From Nageia nagi (taxonomy: Eukaryota; Pinophyta), in assembly GCA_050084985.1 (NCBI GenBank), contig JBITNC010000001.1, positions 125,364,001 to 125,428,000 on the forward strand: a stretch of DNA of 64,000 nucleotides, written 5' to 3'. A program made the translations under genes and the position numbers. Positions within the stretch are counted from its first letter, which is position 1; each line of letters begins with the position of its first letter. The notes under the pieces were generated by a model. The model made no database searches and was not told where the DNA came from. It saw only the letters and a list, made by a program, of their open reading frames with translations. Positions 1 to 12,557 of the stretch are shown here, in pieces.

Positions 1-47
1 AAGCTAAACCATATCATATTTCTTAAAATAATTAATCAACTATTTAT

Positions 48-254
48 TTGGCTAAAAATATTATGTTCCATCATATAACAAAACATGTTAAAATCCAAGC
101 ATACTTCATCAGAGAAAAGGTTTTGGATGGTATCATACACTTGCAGTATTATCTATTCACCTTAAAATTTGTTGATTTATTCACTAAACTCCTTAAAGTT
201 CATTTTTATAAGCTCAAGGATTCTATCAGGTTAGTTAAGTTTTCCTTAAGGTGA
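48..254 (+). pseudogene. copia RNase H, C-terminal fragment
   Basis: An open stretch matches the C-terminal end of copia-type RNase H, the part that normally reads as a TKHxxI motif, then REKVLDG, then a D(I/L)FTK motif. Here TKHVKI, REKVLDGIIHLQY and DLFTKLL are visible. The catalytic part lies left of the window edge, so function cannot be judged. The same segment is present at 21770-21910 on the plus strand and as a minus-strand copy near 19030-19200. Confidence 0.8.
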
Positions 255-1060
255 AGTGAAGTTTGAATTCTTATGGTGAATTCATGTTTGTGATGACAAC
301 TTTAACCTTAGGAGGATTTTGGGTTATATAGTGTTGATCTATGTGTGTACCTTTTTGGCTAGTTCTCCTTGTGTGATGAACTATTTGTACACCTTGAGTA
401 TATAATAGACCATCATTAGCACTATTAGTTTATTCATATGGGAGGAAATCATATGTTTCTATAATAGATCTTTTTTTGCACTATTCAATTATCATATGTG
501 AGGAACTTGTATGTTTATTTTGCAATTGTTTAGTTATCCATGTGTGAGAAAATTGTATGTACATTTTTTCATGCTATATTTATGATGATAATTAACATAT
601 TTTTTGTATATAAGAGGTGACTATTAGTATTGTATTGGCATATTTGTGATGAATTATAATACACCATTGATTAGTTTATAGATATCATTGCTTGATTTAT
701 TTATAATTGTTGTTATGAATATATATATGATGCATCAACTGATCTTATTTTTTGAGCTACCTATAGCTTGTAGGTTTCTTATTGAGATTGCAAATTACTT
801 ACTTCAAGTATAAAGGCTCATCGAGGTTCATCATGTTAACTTCTGGTTGGATGACTACTTTATCTACATTAAAACTAGTTATGGTATATGATTATATTGT
901 AAACCATTTATAAGAATGTTAAAGTAGTGAGTCATAAACTAATATCTTCTTTACTTATCAAATATGTAAAATTTCTCATCTTTGATTTTATCTATATGGA
1001 GAATAACTCTCTTTTTCTTCTCCCTTCTTCACTCTATCCCAATATTACATTACAAGGCAG

Positions 1061-1550
1061 TGTTGGAATGTATAATGCATCATTGTAAGGTTTTGTAAGG
1101 TTCTTCTTGTAAATTCACCAATACTTAGAGGTATTTCTAGATACCTTAAGTATTTAAGTAAATATGATAATGTAATTTATCCTACACTCCTCATGAGCAT
1201 GTCCCTTGGGTAAAAGGGTGAAGCATGTTATGTCTTTGTACAATGGTTAAAAGGGTGATCCAAGGATGATTTTGGTCTATGAATAGAATGCCCTCTCCTT
1301 AAGATTACACACCAAAAGTTAAAGCAAAGTTATACTCTAGGATTAGTGTTAGGAGAGGAAGGAAAATGTCTTGTAAGAGAGTTATCTTTGTGAATAATAA
1401 AGATCTTAGTTAGTGGATCTAGTCCCATGGTTGGAGGAACCACTTTACATTGGTGTCAATTTGTGAGATTTTTTATGTTTTGAGTATTAATTTTTGAGAG
1501 ATATTTAATATAATCTTGGGCATATAATAATTGAGTGTTTAATTCTTTTT
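1061..1550 (+). repeat. copia-1 3' LTR
   Basis: It starts with TGTTGGAATGTATAATGCAT, the start of every LTR of this family in the window, and shares the TACTTAAGTATTTAAGTGAA-like core. The U5 end is poorly conserved compared with copies at 22670-23162 and 45723-46216 (about 494 bp each), so the end is placed by length. Confidence 0.75.
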
Positions 1551-1649
1551 TTCCATCTAATTTTAGCATGAACCTAGGAGTGTCAAATCGGGTTTAGCAA
1601 TTGATAATGTCAATCTATTTTTAATACAATCATCTAATTATTCATTATG

Positions 1650-2142
1650 ACCTATTTGTAGATGTCTAAAAAATGATTTATTATTTATTTAATAAATCAT
1701 ATTTATACTTCCTAAATGACTTAATGCAATATTCCATGTGTTATATTAAATTCCATATCATGTATCATGGTTCATATTTTAAACAATCTTGAATATAACG
1801 AAGTTTACATTATTGCTAAAGGTTGACCTTCACTCCTTTGTATGTCCTTGAAGGCTATATATGTGAGTGGAATATGTAGACCTTCACAAATGAAAACTCT
1901 TTAATATGATAAGAACTTCGATAGGTGGTTGTTAGCTGTAATCTTCATCAAGCTATGGTGTCTTTAGATGCCACTTATCATGAGAAATTGTTATACTATG
2001 AGCTCTAAAATTTCTATCTTTTATACACAACATAATTTAACATATTTCACATAGCCAATGATGTGCTTCTTTTAGGTTGATAATGAATGTGTCATCTAGA
2101 TCAAAGGTTCCAAATTTTGGTAGTCAATTCATTGATCCATGC
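1650..2142 (+). repeat. Left part of a gypsy-like LTR (element C), split by gypsy A
   Basis: It begins TGTAGATGTCTAAAAAATGA, matching for roughly 130 bp the LTR start at 58184. A TATA-like stretch (CTATATATG, about 1855) lies about 205 bp in, the same spacing as in the gypsy A LTRs. It stops at CATGC (2138-2142), where gypsy A begins. The sequence resumes after the second CATGC at 50552-50556, and that continuation ends in TCTATA followed by TTTTGGTGAAC, which looks like an LTR end plus primer site. That 1650-2142 and 50557-50777 form one LTR is inferred from the target duplication. Confidence 0.55.
2138..2142. repeat. Target site duplication of gypsy A, left copy (CATGC)
   Basis: Five bases CATGC directly precede the TGTAGATGCC start of the LTR at 2143. 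The same five bases directly follow the LTR end at 50551. Ty3/gypsy elements make 5-bp duplications. Confidence 0.8.
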
Positions 2143-2776
2143 TGTAGATGCCTAAAAATGAATTATCATTTATTAAAAAATTCATTTTATAGCATCAAAG
2201 ATATTTATTGTAAAAAGGGGTTAAAATATACCCAAGGCTACTTAATCAATGTAATGGGCCATTGTACAATGTAAAGGATGTTAAATATCAAGAAAGACAC
2301 TTCAAACAATGTAATGTGTAATGATCCTAAGAATCAAAGAATATTAGGATGTTGTTATAAAGAAACATCAAGGGCATGAAGGAAACATAATGCAAGGGTC
2401 TCATAAATACTAAGAGAGATACTAAAATATGCAAAATTGCTTTATCCTACCAAAAATGGTGTTTTGTAACACCACCTCTACATAGATATGTTAAACCCTT
2501 CATCTCACTTTTGCATACTTTTTATTCCATTCATAGATCATTTTATCCCATGCAGCTAATGACATGCCATCTTAGGTTGTTGGCAGCATGCATTTATTAT
2601 TTTACATTATGGTGATTGATGAATGGTTGTTTTTATTTCATATTCATATGATTGTAATGAAGGTACATTGACTATAATTATTCATTTGATGTCATATTTA
2701 TCATATATGCTTCAATTACATATTGTAGACAAATAGTACATCAATTTTATTATATATGTATTATTTATGGACTACA
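2143..2776 (+). repeat. Gypsy A 5' LTR
   Basis: 634 bp, starting TGTAGATGCCTAAAAATGAA and ending ACTACA just before TTTTGTTGAACCC, the decayed primer-binding site. A TATA box (TTATAAAG, about 2355) sits 212 bp from the LTR start, matching 212-214 bp in the copies at 12888 and 49921. Confidence 0.85.
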
Positions 2777-2889
2777 TTTTGTTGAACCCAATTGTTTAAT
2801 TTATCTTGCCCTCCCATTGAGATCTTATGAGAATTATGTAATGGATTCACACCATTAGCAGTATTTATAAACTTATTTATGGACCATCA

Positions 2890-4420
2890 ATAGCATAAAA
2901 ATGGAACAAATGCTTCAAGAGCTTTATAAGAAAGTAAAAAATATGGAAAGAGAGATGTGATCATTAAAGAGTTTGGGTAGTTCATTAATAGTACTAGATC
3001 TTTTCATAGCTACACAGCTTACCAATCTTGAGAATAGCAGGATACCATAGGAAAGTGAAAAGAACTATGATGGTGTATTCATCTCACCTTATCAGAAGAG
3101 ATCCAAAATTATCCCCTACAACCCAAGCACAAGACCCCCAAGTTTGAGATGTTCAATGGTGACTAAGACTCAAAACAATATCTTATTAGCTTTCAGGAGG
3201 AGTGCTTGTTGAAATTAGGGTCAGAGGAGAAGTTCATGGTTAAAATTTTCCCAAGGAATCTGAAAGGTGAAACTAGTAAGTTATTCTAGAAATTGCCTAA
3301 AGGTTCAATTGATTCTTTCAAATCATTGGTCAAACTATTTATAGGACAATACAAGCATAACATCAAAGAGAAAGGAATAGTTATAGAGTTATGCACCATG
3401 AGACAAGGAAGCAATGAAATCCTAGAGAAATATAGTCCATAGTTCAAAAAGGTATGGTAATCTATTTCAAGTAAATTATATGAAAATAAAATTTATAGCA
3501 TATTTAGTTATGAATTTACATGCTCCTAGTAACAAGAATGTTGGATTTTAAGTATTGATACAAGAGTTATTGTAAAAAGAAAATTTTTTGCTTGAGTTAG
3601 GGGAACTTAAGTACACATATACTCTTTATAACAAGGATAATAGAAGGACACATACTAAAAAGGAAGAAAAGATGGTGCACATGGATGATAAACCTACCTC
3701 TCCACCAAAATTACAAAGATCTGCCACTACAAAAGACATAAGGTACATTTTTCCAATTCAACCAAGGTTTATTATTAGGGATCTAATGAAAAGGGTATTA
3801 TTGCATCCATTAGAAAATTCAACACAAGATAATAATGTTCCTATGGGGAAATTTGATGCTTATTGTACATATCATAAAAGAAAAGGTTATGTTACAAATT
3901 TTTGTAAACAATTGGAGGCAACCATATTGGATCTCATTATTGAAGGAAAATATCAAATTGATCATATAGATTTGAATCAAGTGATGATAGTGAATATAGT
4001 TTTAGTTTACAAAGAGGGTGTCCAGTATATGCTTTGAATTTGATTACTATAGAACAAGTATTCCACTTGATCCAAAGACATATAGTGTGATTGAGCAATT
4101 AAAAACTACTCCTACCAAGATTAGTTTATATGATCTTATATCTAAATCTGAGTCACATAGAGAGATCTTATATGCTTTGTTCAAAAAAGAAATAGTCCTT
4201 ACAAATATGTTTGCTACTATGTTTTGTAAAAAGCTTAGGTCTATTGAGGAATGTGATGCTATCTCTTTATATAAATATGAAAAGCTTAGTAAGAAATTTC
4301 TTAATGAATGCTTAGCTTTGTATATCACCCTTATGATAGATGGATGGGAGATAAAAATAAATTTGGTAGATAATGGATCAGCTGTTAATGTGTGTTCTCA
4401 TAAATTTTTGATCCAACTCT
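2890..4420 (+). pseudogene. Gypsy A gag and protease, decayed
   Basis: Gag remnants run from about 2900. A retrotransposon gag core is readable near 3140-3450 in shifting frames, with a conserved FQEECLLKLG-like helix. A Tat-type zinc-knuckle-like motif (YCTYHKRKGYVTNFC) is at about 3858-3902, followed by DLIIEGKYQID. Protease follows near 4320-4420: the motif normally written DTGS(A) appears as DNGSAVNVCS, so the active-site Thr is replaced by Asn. Two overlapping open stretches (3588-4037 and 4018-4422) are in different frames, so the polyprotein is broken. Gag would form the particle and protease would cut Gag-Pol. Confidence 0.7.
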
Positions 4421-4439
4421 AAGAAAAACATGTAGAAAT

Positions 4440-6649
4440 CCCTCCATTAGAAGAACCTACATTCAAAATTAGTGCATATGATAGCTTATCTAAAAATCCA
4501 ATTAGATTAGCCACAATTTTGGTCACTACATGAGTGAGGATAATCGTAGCTATTTTTCAGGTTGTTGATTCCAAGTTATCATATAATTTGCTATTGGGAA
4601 GGCCTTGGGTTCATGATATGGATGTAGTCCCATCTATAATACATGGAAAATTGAAATTTGAATATCAGGGTGAGGTTATGATCCAGAACCATATGTTTTA
4701 TATAATACAATATACTTTGAGGAATTTATAATGAACTATCCTAAATATGAGATTGAACCCTTAGAACAAAGTGCAATAGGAGCAAGTACAACATAATGAC
4801 CTCAAATTATAGAAGTAAGCATGGGTACATATAAAATTGAGAATGTGGATCTATTCACGTTCGTTAAAGACTTAGGATGGTACAAAATTCTATCTATGGA
4901 AGGTCATAAATGGTATGTTATGCTTCTTGAAGGCCATCAATGATGTGAAAATAATGAATACAGAGAGGGATCTTGCTCCATCATATCAATTTCACCTAAC
5001 CTAGAGAAATCAATGATAGATCTCGTAAAAAATAAAATGGGTAAAATCTTTCCATCTTCTTTTATTCACAAGTATATGGTTGGAAATTACAAGTATAAGG
5101 GAGGAGGTTTAGGAAAATTTGAGCAAGGGATGTCTTCCTTTTCAATTGATTCAAAATAATACAAAAATAAATATAGATTGGGTAGTGATCAAAACACCAA
5201 GAAGATAATGGGACTTATTAAGTTTATTAAAGAATGCAATATGATTGAATTATCTAATGATATTGATAGATATATATGGATTGATGATAGTATATCTCTA
5301 TAACTTGATTGCTTCAATATTGATAATGATATTTTAGAATACTTGGGGGCACATTTCAAGTTGCCTAAATCTAATGAAAAGAGTCAAGTTAGTTATATTC
5401 TCAATGAGCATGCATATTTTGGTCAAGAAGTAAATTTCAATGAAGTGTTTTAGGTTCATCCAGAGGATATTGAGATAGGTGGCATATAAGGATTGGAAGA
5501 CTTACCTTCATTATTACAAAAAAATGATGAGCTTACATTTTATGCTAAAGAATTGATAAATGTCAATATTGGAACAAACGATGAGAAAATATTAGTTCAA
5601 GTTAGAGTAACCCTCCCTATGCCACAATAAGAAAGGTACACACACAAATTTGTTGAATATCACAAAAAAATTTCTTATTCTTATAGTGATATGCTTGGTC
5701 TAGATCCTTCTTTTGTTATGCATTAATTTACCACTCAAAAAGGGAGTTAAACCAATTAAACAAAAACCACGAAAAATGCATCCTTCTATAGCTTTGTTAG
5801 TCAAGATGGAGATAGAAAAATATTTGAATGTTGTCATTATCAAACCAATTGATTATTCTAAATGGATGGCTAATATTATTCCTATCACAAAACCCACTGA
5901 AGAAATAAGGATTTTTTATACTTTCATGATATTAATAATGCTTGTCCAAAAGATGATTGCCCATTGCTTAACATTGATATGATTATGGATAGTATTGCTG
6001 GTCATGACACTTTGTCTTTCATGGATGGATTTTATGGCTATAATCAAATACTAATCAATATGGCTGACGAACATAATACTACTTTCACTACACCATGGGG
6101 AAATTTTTATTGGAAGGTTATTCATTTTAGATTGAAAAATGCAGGTGTCACTTACCAAAGGGCTATGGTGTCAATATTCCATGAGCACATCCATAAATCA
6201 TTTGAGGTGTATCTTGATGATATCTTGGTGAAGTCAAAACAAGGCCAAGATCATTTAAAGTTGCTTGAAGGAGTGTTCCAAATTCTAAAAAGGTACAAGC
6301 TTAGACTCAAACCTCAAAATGTGCTTGTGGTGTCACTTTAGGAAAATTGCTTGGTTTTATGGTTTCTAAAAGAGGAATTGAGATGGATCCCAAAAAAGTA
6401 AAAGCCATAGTAGGTATGCCTAATCCAAATAATCTTAAATAATTAAAAAGTCTCCAAGGCAAGATCAACTCGATAAGAAGATTCATTTCCCAACTTGGAG
6501 ATAAATGTAAACCCTTTACTCATTTGTTGAAAAAGGATGTCAAGTTTGTGTGGGATTAAAAATGCCAAAAAGCTTTTGAAGATATCAAATAGTACTTGCT
6601 CAATCCTCCTATTTGAGTGCCTATGGACTTTTCAAAACCAAATTATTTG
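4440..6649 (+). pseudogene. Gypsy A pol: linker, reverse transcriptase, start of RNase H (interrupted)
   Basis: After the protease, YNLLLGRPWVHDM (about 4570-4620) is the conserved motif of Tat/Athila-type polyproteins. A poorly conserved linker follows to about 5640. Reverse transcriptase is readable at 5713-5982 (KPIDYSKWMANI) and 5964-6341 (FMDGFYGYNQI, TPWGNFYW, then the catalytic YLDD box). Two frameshifts break it. The RNase H connection (LQGKINSIRRFISQLGDK, NPPI) runs to TATTTG at 6644-6649, where homology to the copy at 17403 stops. The match resumes at 45161 with the same TATTTG. Confidence 0.75.
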
Positions 6650-8400
6650 ATTTTTCTCTTGTATAATTATGGTGTATTAATTACATGAGGATTTTTAAGA
6701 TCTTTTAATTTATTCGTAAGATACATCAAAATATTCATGAATATATGAAACCATACTATTTTAACAAGTCCACATGCTACTTTTCTCTAACAAGTCCCAT
6801 CTTAGAATACTATTATGGAATCTACTTTCATATTATTCTACCACCATTTTTGTATTTTGACTATTTTATTTTAATTTTTTTATCATGAAATTTAATATTT
6901 ATTAGTATGATCAACAATCAATGCCACTTTAGAATGAAGATATAAATCATATTCCCCTTTTGCAAGATGAATTTTAACACATGTACCATTTGACTCTTTA
7001 AAATTTTATTACTTAGAAAATACAAAAAATATGGTGTTTATTGTCTCTTTTATTAGGTAAACCCATATGTTGAGTTATTTAAATTAATGATCAATATATA
7101 TTGGACTAGAATTATTTGAGCATTCACCTTGATCGAGTAACAACTTGCCCTATATAATGATTAATGAATCTAATATAATTTTAAGTAATTTACTTATATA
7201 AAAATATAAAAGAAATTTATAATATACATATTATAAGGGGTTTTAGATTTTTCATGTTTAACCCACACTAATTGTATGGAAGGAATCTTCATGGTGTATC
7301 TTGAAATGCTTAGTCATCTTCTACCTTCTTTGGATAACTCCATCATTTAGCTATATATTTGTTTCGATAACTTTATTAAGAATTCAATAAAGATATCAAC
7401 CATATTGAATCATGCTTCTAATAGAATTTTAGTCCAAATAATAAGTAGATTATATTATATTAGGTGAAAATACTATATGGGAATGTATGAATCATTTTTA
7501 GTTATGGGTAACTCTTCCTTAATATCAACAAGATCCTTCTGAAAGATTAAATCTAACACATCTTCATTCCATGATAAAGTAACTTTAGGATGTGATTCAA
7601 GTGCTTGATCATTATAGATGTACTTTTGGTACTTGACATAATATGTCCTAACTGATCATGCTTAACTATTAGTATCCTTAATTTGTGCTCTAGATTTTTT
7701 AAGATCATAATGTTATTGCAAATATAGGTACATATTAGGGTTTATAGGTATTTTGTGTATTATTGGTTCTTTTAATATTATTGAGTATTATGATTATATT
7801 ATACATAATGATATGAGATCTTTATTTTCTATTATCTGTTGAGCTCTTAAATTTCATTATACAATAAAATGACCCACTTTTGAACTTCTTTAGCTTGTTA
7901 AACGAGAAGGGTGTTAATAAAGCTCGATTAGGAACATGAATTACCATTCATATTTCCTATATAAAATATTTAATGAGATCTTTTTATCTAAGATTTTTTT
8001 TATCCTTTCATGCTATCATCATAGTGATGATTACTTTATATTATTTATTTTCAAATTTAATAAATTTTATAATCAACTAACCTTAAAAAAACTTTTCTTT
8101 AAAAAAAATTCAACTACTCAAAATTTTTTCATTTTATAAATTAATATCATTATAATTAAATACTAAATAAAAATCCTGTTAAACTATATTTTAAATATCT
8201 AACTATTTTTAATAAGTTTGGAAAATAATATAGACAAACATAACAATTGTAACTTAGAGGCTAATAATATACTTACAAGAATGAATAATTAATTTCAAAC
8301 GTTATTGTTAAAACAACAATAGTTTAAAAGGAAGAAGTATACAGAGAGAAGTAAAGATATATAAAATTTTAGGTCGGCTAATCACTATGCAAAGTCTATG
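6650..8400. other. No recognisable feature (left end of the 38.5-kb insert)
   Basis: AT-rich sequence without a convincing gene. A minus-strand frame around 7690-7500 stays open for about 55 codons and looks protein-like, but I recognise no family. An open frame near 7936-8139 is low-complexity Phe/Leu/Lys-rich sequence and is not supported. Confidence 0.5.
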
Positions 8401-8522
8401 TCTTTCAATTAAACATTTATTTAATAATGCAACAAATCACTCACCCAATTTAGAAGCGTCACATAGCAAATCTTTAGGGACACGTTTCTTCTAATTCTAA
8501 AATCTTGGCCAAATTGTTCAGT

Positions 8523-9124
8523 ATGGATAATCCATTTGGGAAAAGATCCATGTTGGGAAAACATAAACACAAGAAGGAACAATCTAAAACTCGGGGGTCT
8601 ACAACCAAGAACCAGAAAGGGAAAACCATGAAGATTGAAGACCAAGATAAAACTGAATTCTCTCTTGGTAATAAAGAGGGCCGCAGACAGGTACAGCAAA
8701 TATTAGAAGAAGCAGAAGACAGTAAGAAGGAAACCAAAATAGTGTTAGAGTTAAAAGGCATGTTAACTAATGAGCAGGCGCAGAAGTTGGTTGACAAGCT
8801 ATTCCCAACAGGTGAATCAGACCGTAAGTTTCTATTTGAATATAAGAAGTCCGAGCGGACTGTTGGCATCCATAAGTGGAAAAGAAGTGTTGTTAAGGAG
8901 GTTAGAAATGGCAAAGAGCAGCTTTATGAGCCTGCACAACCCCAATGGACTGAAGATATTCCTTCGCAGATAAATTCAAATCAGTTATGCTTATAACTCC
9001 TCCTCCAAAAGATGAGTGTAGGTGGTACCCCAAGTGTTACTTTGGGGATGAGGATCTTGATCACACTCATCTTAAAGATAGCCATGAATATTTTGATCAA
9101 TTAAAGGCCAAGGAAATGCAATGA
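8523..9124 (+). pseudogene. Unidentified gene fragment with a small Cys/His-rich tail, frameshifted
   Basis: From ATG at 8523 an open frame of about 157 codons runs to 8996. It is Lys/Glu/Gln-rich, begins MDNPFGKRSMLGKHKHKK and contains an ILEEAEDSKKET stretch with helical character. Around 8966 protein-like sequence moves to another frame (from FADKFKSVML) and runs to a stop at 9122-9124. That second part has a C-x5-C pair (CRWYPKC), then acidic residues, then two His (DHTHLKDSH), a possible metal-binding pattern. The shift could be a frameshift or a small intron; CTTCGCAG at about 8962 resembles a splice acceptor. GC content is clearly higher than the surroundings, suggesting a captured or ancient gene. 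I do not recognise the family. Confidence 0.4.
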
Positions 9125-11880
9125 GCAATCAAATGCGAAAATGTGACTTTCAGCTAACTGGGTGATTCTTATGTACCTTATAGCATTAGCATGGGCATAT
9201 AACCATATAATGGTAGTTGTAGTAATATGTATCCTAGTTTCATTGTTTTTGAACTTTTAATAGGATTACAGAGTAATATGAAATTAAATGAATAAAATTA
9301 ATTTGTATCATAATTTGTTGGTTGAGTTGGTCATGATGTGACTTGTTTCACAAAATGTTTCATGTTCAAATTCTATCAAGAGTGATATAATATATTTCTT
9401 ACAGTTGTCTTATAGATTGCTGACTGTTCTTTGTTTTCCTAAGATGTTACTAAAATTTCTTTCTTGGTATATGTAATTATTTAATCTGTATTTATGAGTC
9501 CTGCATAGATGAGTTTATCATATAATTTTTTGTTTCATATATGAGTTTATGGATATAATTTTTCTAGGATTCATGAACAAATTAGCAGAATAGATTTTTG
9601 CTTTTTCTTGAGATTTTTTGAACATTTTGTTCAATCTTATTATCAATTATTTTTAAACTGTAATATTGCATTTATCTTTTAATGCATAAAAAAACAACTT
9701 TTCTTCTTAGAAATAGATATAATAAAATTGATATAATAAAGAAAGATATAAATAATAATTCAACGGAGAATTGATATAAAAAATATTAATGAAAATGACT
9801 TTATATCAATATATTAATAGATATCACTAAGCTTCAACAAGTTTATTTGAAGTTAATTAGTATATCATTGTAAATAAATATTAGTGAGCTGAAATTTTTA
9901 AAACTTATAATTAATTTTTTTAATATTAAGAGTTTTAGTTCTAAGGAAATTCCAATAAATTTAATACCAATAATTTACTTACTTTTTTATGTTATCATAG
10001 TTTATTTTTATAATTTTTTGTTGGAGTATATTATATTCATTATCATAAATATTACAAAATTTATATTTTATACCTTTTACAATAATTCTTATAAAAATGA
10101 TAAATAACTTCAACTTACCAAGATTTCTTATATTTTCAAAGTTTGTTTTTAAAAAAATAAAATTAATAATATTTAATTTAAATCAAGTTAATTATGTAAT
10201 ATATTCTAGCGATTAATATTAAAAATAAAAATCCATCAACCATACTTAAATTGTACATACCACATTTGTGAAATTAATCAATAATAATAATATAGAAAAA
10301 TACTTACAACCTAGCATTTTAACCACTTAATTGACCTCTTTAAAGTGGTTTGGTCGATTTCGTTTTTGCATAGGACATTTGTAGAGTTGATATCATATGA
10401 TAAAACTTACTATTGGTATTTGTATATATTTGTAAAGTTGAGTAAATAAATACCAAGCATAGTAAAAAAAAATATTATGAAGTTAAATTTATTTTTTTAA
10501 ATATTTTTTAAATTCATAATAATATGGTTCTATTTTGGTAGGGAAATAAATTTAGTTATTGTATTTTTATATTTTTAGTTGTATAAAATAATTTAATAAT
10601 TAGGACCATTTTAGTTATTGTAGATTATACTATCAAAAAATTGTATTTTTATAAGGATCCTAAAAGTTATTATAAAATGGTGTCAAATGCATTCAAACAA
10701 ACTACTTAGGTATAACAAGATGGTAGCAAAACAAATAGCTACAATAGCTACAATCAAGCTAAAAAAGCCCTAAAACAACAAAACCAACTATGTAATTCAG
10801 CTGAAAGATAGAAAAGAACCAACCAAATGATACCAAAAGTAAAGATATAATATTTTTGATCCTCAAAACTCTAAAATTATATATGTTTACAATAATATAG
10901 GAAATAATAATTATATTTCATTAAAAATATGAATTGAATGATATATTTTAAAATTCCTATGAATAATCAATTATTTTTTGTGTTTGATGAAAAAATATTA
11001 TGAAACATTTTCATAGCATAATCCCATGTCTCCTATATGTGTTCAAACTTTATAGATTTAGGTACAAAAAAATAAAAACTAACATCCTAATCAAGATCAA
11101 GCTTAGCAGGCTCCAATATTACAAATATGATTGAAAACCATAACATCTCCTTCACTTAGAGAATATGATATTCAACCTCCATCTTGAATGGAATTGGAAA
11201 TATTTGCAACTATAATGACTATACTATCCCCATTGTAGTTGTTTCCACCATGGAAGATGTATTCTCTAGGTTATTGTAATCATGGGGCATTGGTAATGAT
11301 ATCCTTTAGACCTATAAGAAATTCAAGAATGAACCAGTAATAGGGAGTGTTTGGGACTAGAGTTTAAAAATAAAAGTTGATTATATTATCTTACAAATTA
11401 ATTAAGTAAAAGAATCATATACATAATATCTAGTATGATAAAAAGTTTGACTTAAAATAAAACTATAAAATATTACCAACTGGTTACCGACCATAATTGG
11501 TTGAAATTGTCAGAACCCTCAATATATTTTATCTACAAATAATTTCATCCTATTTTAGGTAGTGTTTCAAAATAATCTTTATCATTATATGAAACTCTAT
11601 CCTTAAACAGTTTAAAAAGATGCAATTACTTTTCCTTTGGATTATTCTTTACTAAGTAATATCTAGAAATGAATGAGAGGATGCATTAAAATGAATGGCA
11701 TATCAATATTTTTAGAAGGGTATCATGTAGGACTTATCATTCAAACTAAAACATATGCTAAAATTTAATAGATGATAAGATATTTTGTATGTGGAAGAAA
11801 CATATCACATGTAGAAGAGACATATCACATGTGGATAGGACATTGCACACATGCAAATGGTAACATATACACAGAACATT
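9125..11880. other. No recognisable feature
   Basis: Very AT-rich sequence with many short A/T runs. I see no open frame with protein-like composition, no LTR ends and no RNA gene. Short repeats of ACATATCACATGT (about 11800-11835) precede the array at 11890. Confidence 0.5.
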
Positions 11881-11889
11881 CAGAATGCA

Positions 11890-12300
11890 ACCAAGTTGGA
11901 TCTATTCGAATGCATTTGGGCTAGTTGCATTTTAAATGCATTTGAACTAGTTGCATCAGACTTCATATGGATTAGTTGCATCAAAATGCATCCATTTCAG
12001 TTGCATTAGAATGCATCCATTTTGGTTGCATTATAATGCATCTAGTTTGGTTACATTTTGGATGCATCCAAACTAGTTACATCAGAATGCATTCAATTTG
12101 GTTGCATTAGAATACAACCAGTCCAGTTGCATTAGAATATCTCCATGCTAGTTGCATTCTAAATACATTTAGACTATTTGCATTATGAATGCATATGGGT
12201 TAGTTGTATTCAGAATGCAACCAGTTTGGATGTATTTAGAATGCAACTGAATTGAATGCATTCTAATGCAACCATACTAGATGCATTCTTATGCAACCTA
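11890..12300. repeat. Array of degenerate palindromic TGCATT units
   Basis: About 14 imperfect units of roughly 25-30 bp follow each other. Each is built from GTTGCATTAGAATGCATCCA followed by a short TTTGG or ACTAG spacer. Each unit is itself near-palindromic (TGCATT...AATGCA), and orientation switches near the end, where units read as the complement (AATGCAACCA). A short related stretch occurs at 43800-43890. TGCATG/TGCATT resembles RY elements bound by plant B3 factors, but that connection is only suggestive. Confidence 0.7.
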
Positions 12301-12375
12301 GGCATTAACTACCACCTCTTATCACACAAATACAATAATACCATGTGTCTGAATCCATAATGCAATTAATGCCAC

Positions 12376-12378
<3 letters not shown>

Positions 12379-12426
<48 letters not shown>

Positions 12427-12436
12427 ATATATATAT
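12379..12436. repeat. Microsatellite (TC)n then (TA)n
   Basis: A CT dinucleotide run passes directly into an AT dinucleotide run of about 40 bp. This is simple sequence of the kind that expands by slippage. Confidence 0.9.
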
Positions 12437-12557
12437 TCTATTATTGAATTTACTTCATTTTAACATAGAGCCTTTTATAGAGATGTATGAGAAAAGTGTT
12501 AATTGTAGATTGAGGGTTAAGAATAAAAAATGGAATATAAGATCAACTAATTAGGCA

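Larger units (their letters stand above)
1..1550 (+). mobile_element. Ty1/copia element, 3' end (copia-1), cut by the window edge
   Basis: This is the 3' end of the same copia family that recurs at 17780-29146 and 45723-46216. It runs from the last part of RNase H (48-254), through about 0.8 kb of non-coding sequence, to an LTR starting TGTTGGAATG at 1061. The segment before the LTR matches 21960-22669. The polypurine tract is decayed (CAAGGCAG before TGTTGG). The LTR's U5 end is diverged, so the right edge near 1550 is approximate. Confidence 0.8.

Noticed and set aside
4047-4328. Minus-strand open frame opposite gypsy gag/protease
   Set aside because: Shadow of the gag/protease reading frame on the plus strand.
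7936-8139. Open frame of 67 codons
   Set aside because: Composed almost only of Phe, Leu, Lys, Ile and Asn from T/A-rich sequence; no motif and no start context.
8421-8914. Two minus-strand open frames (92 and 146 codons)
   Set aside because: Opposite strand of the plus-strand gene fragment at 8523; Ser/Cys/Leu composition typical of a complementary frame of a Lys/Glu-rich protein.
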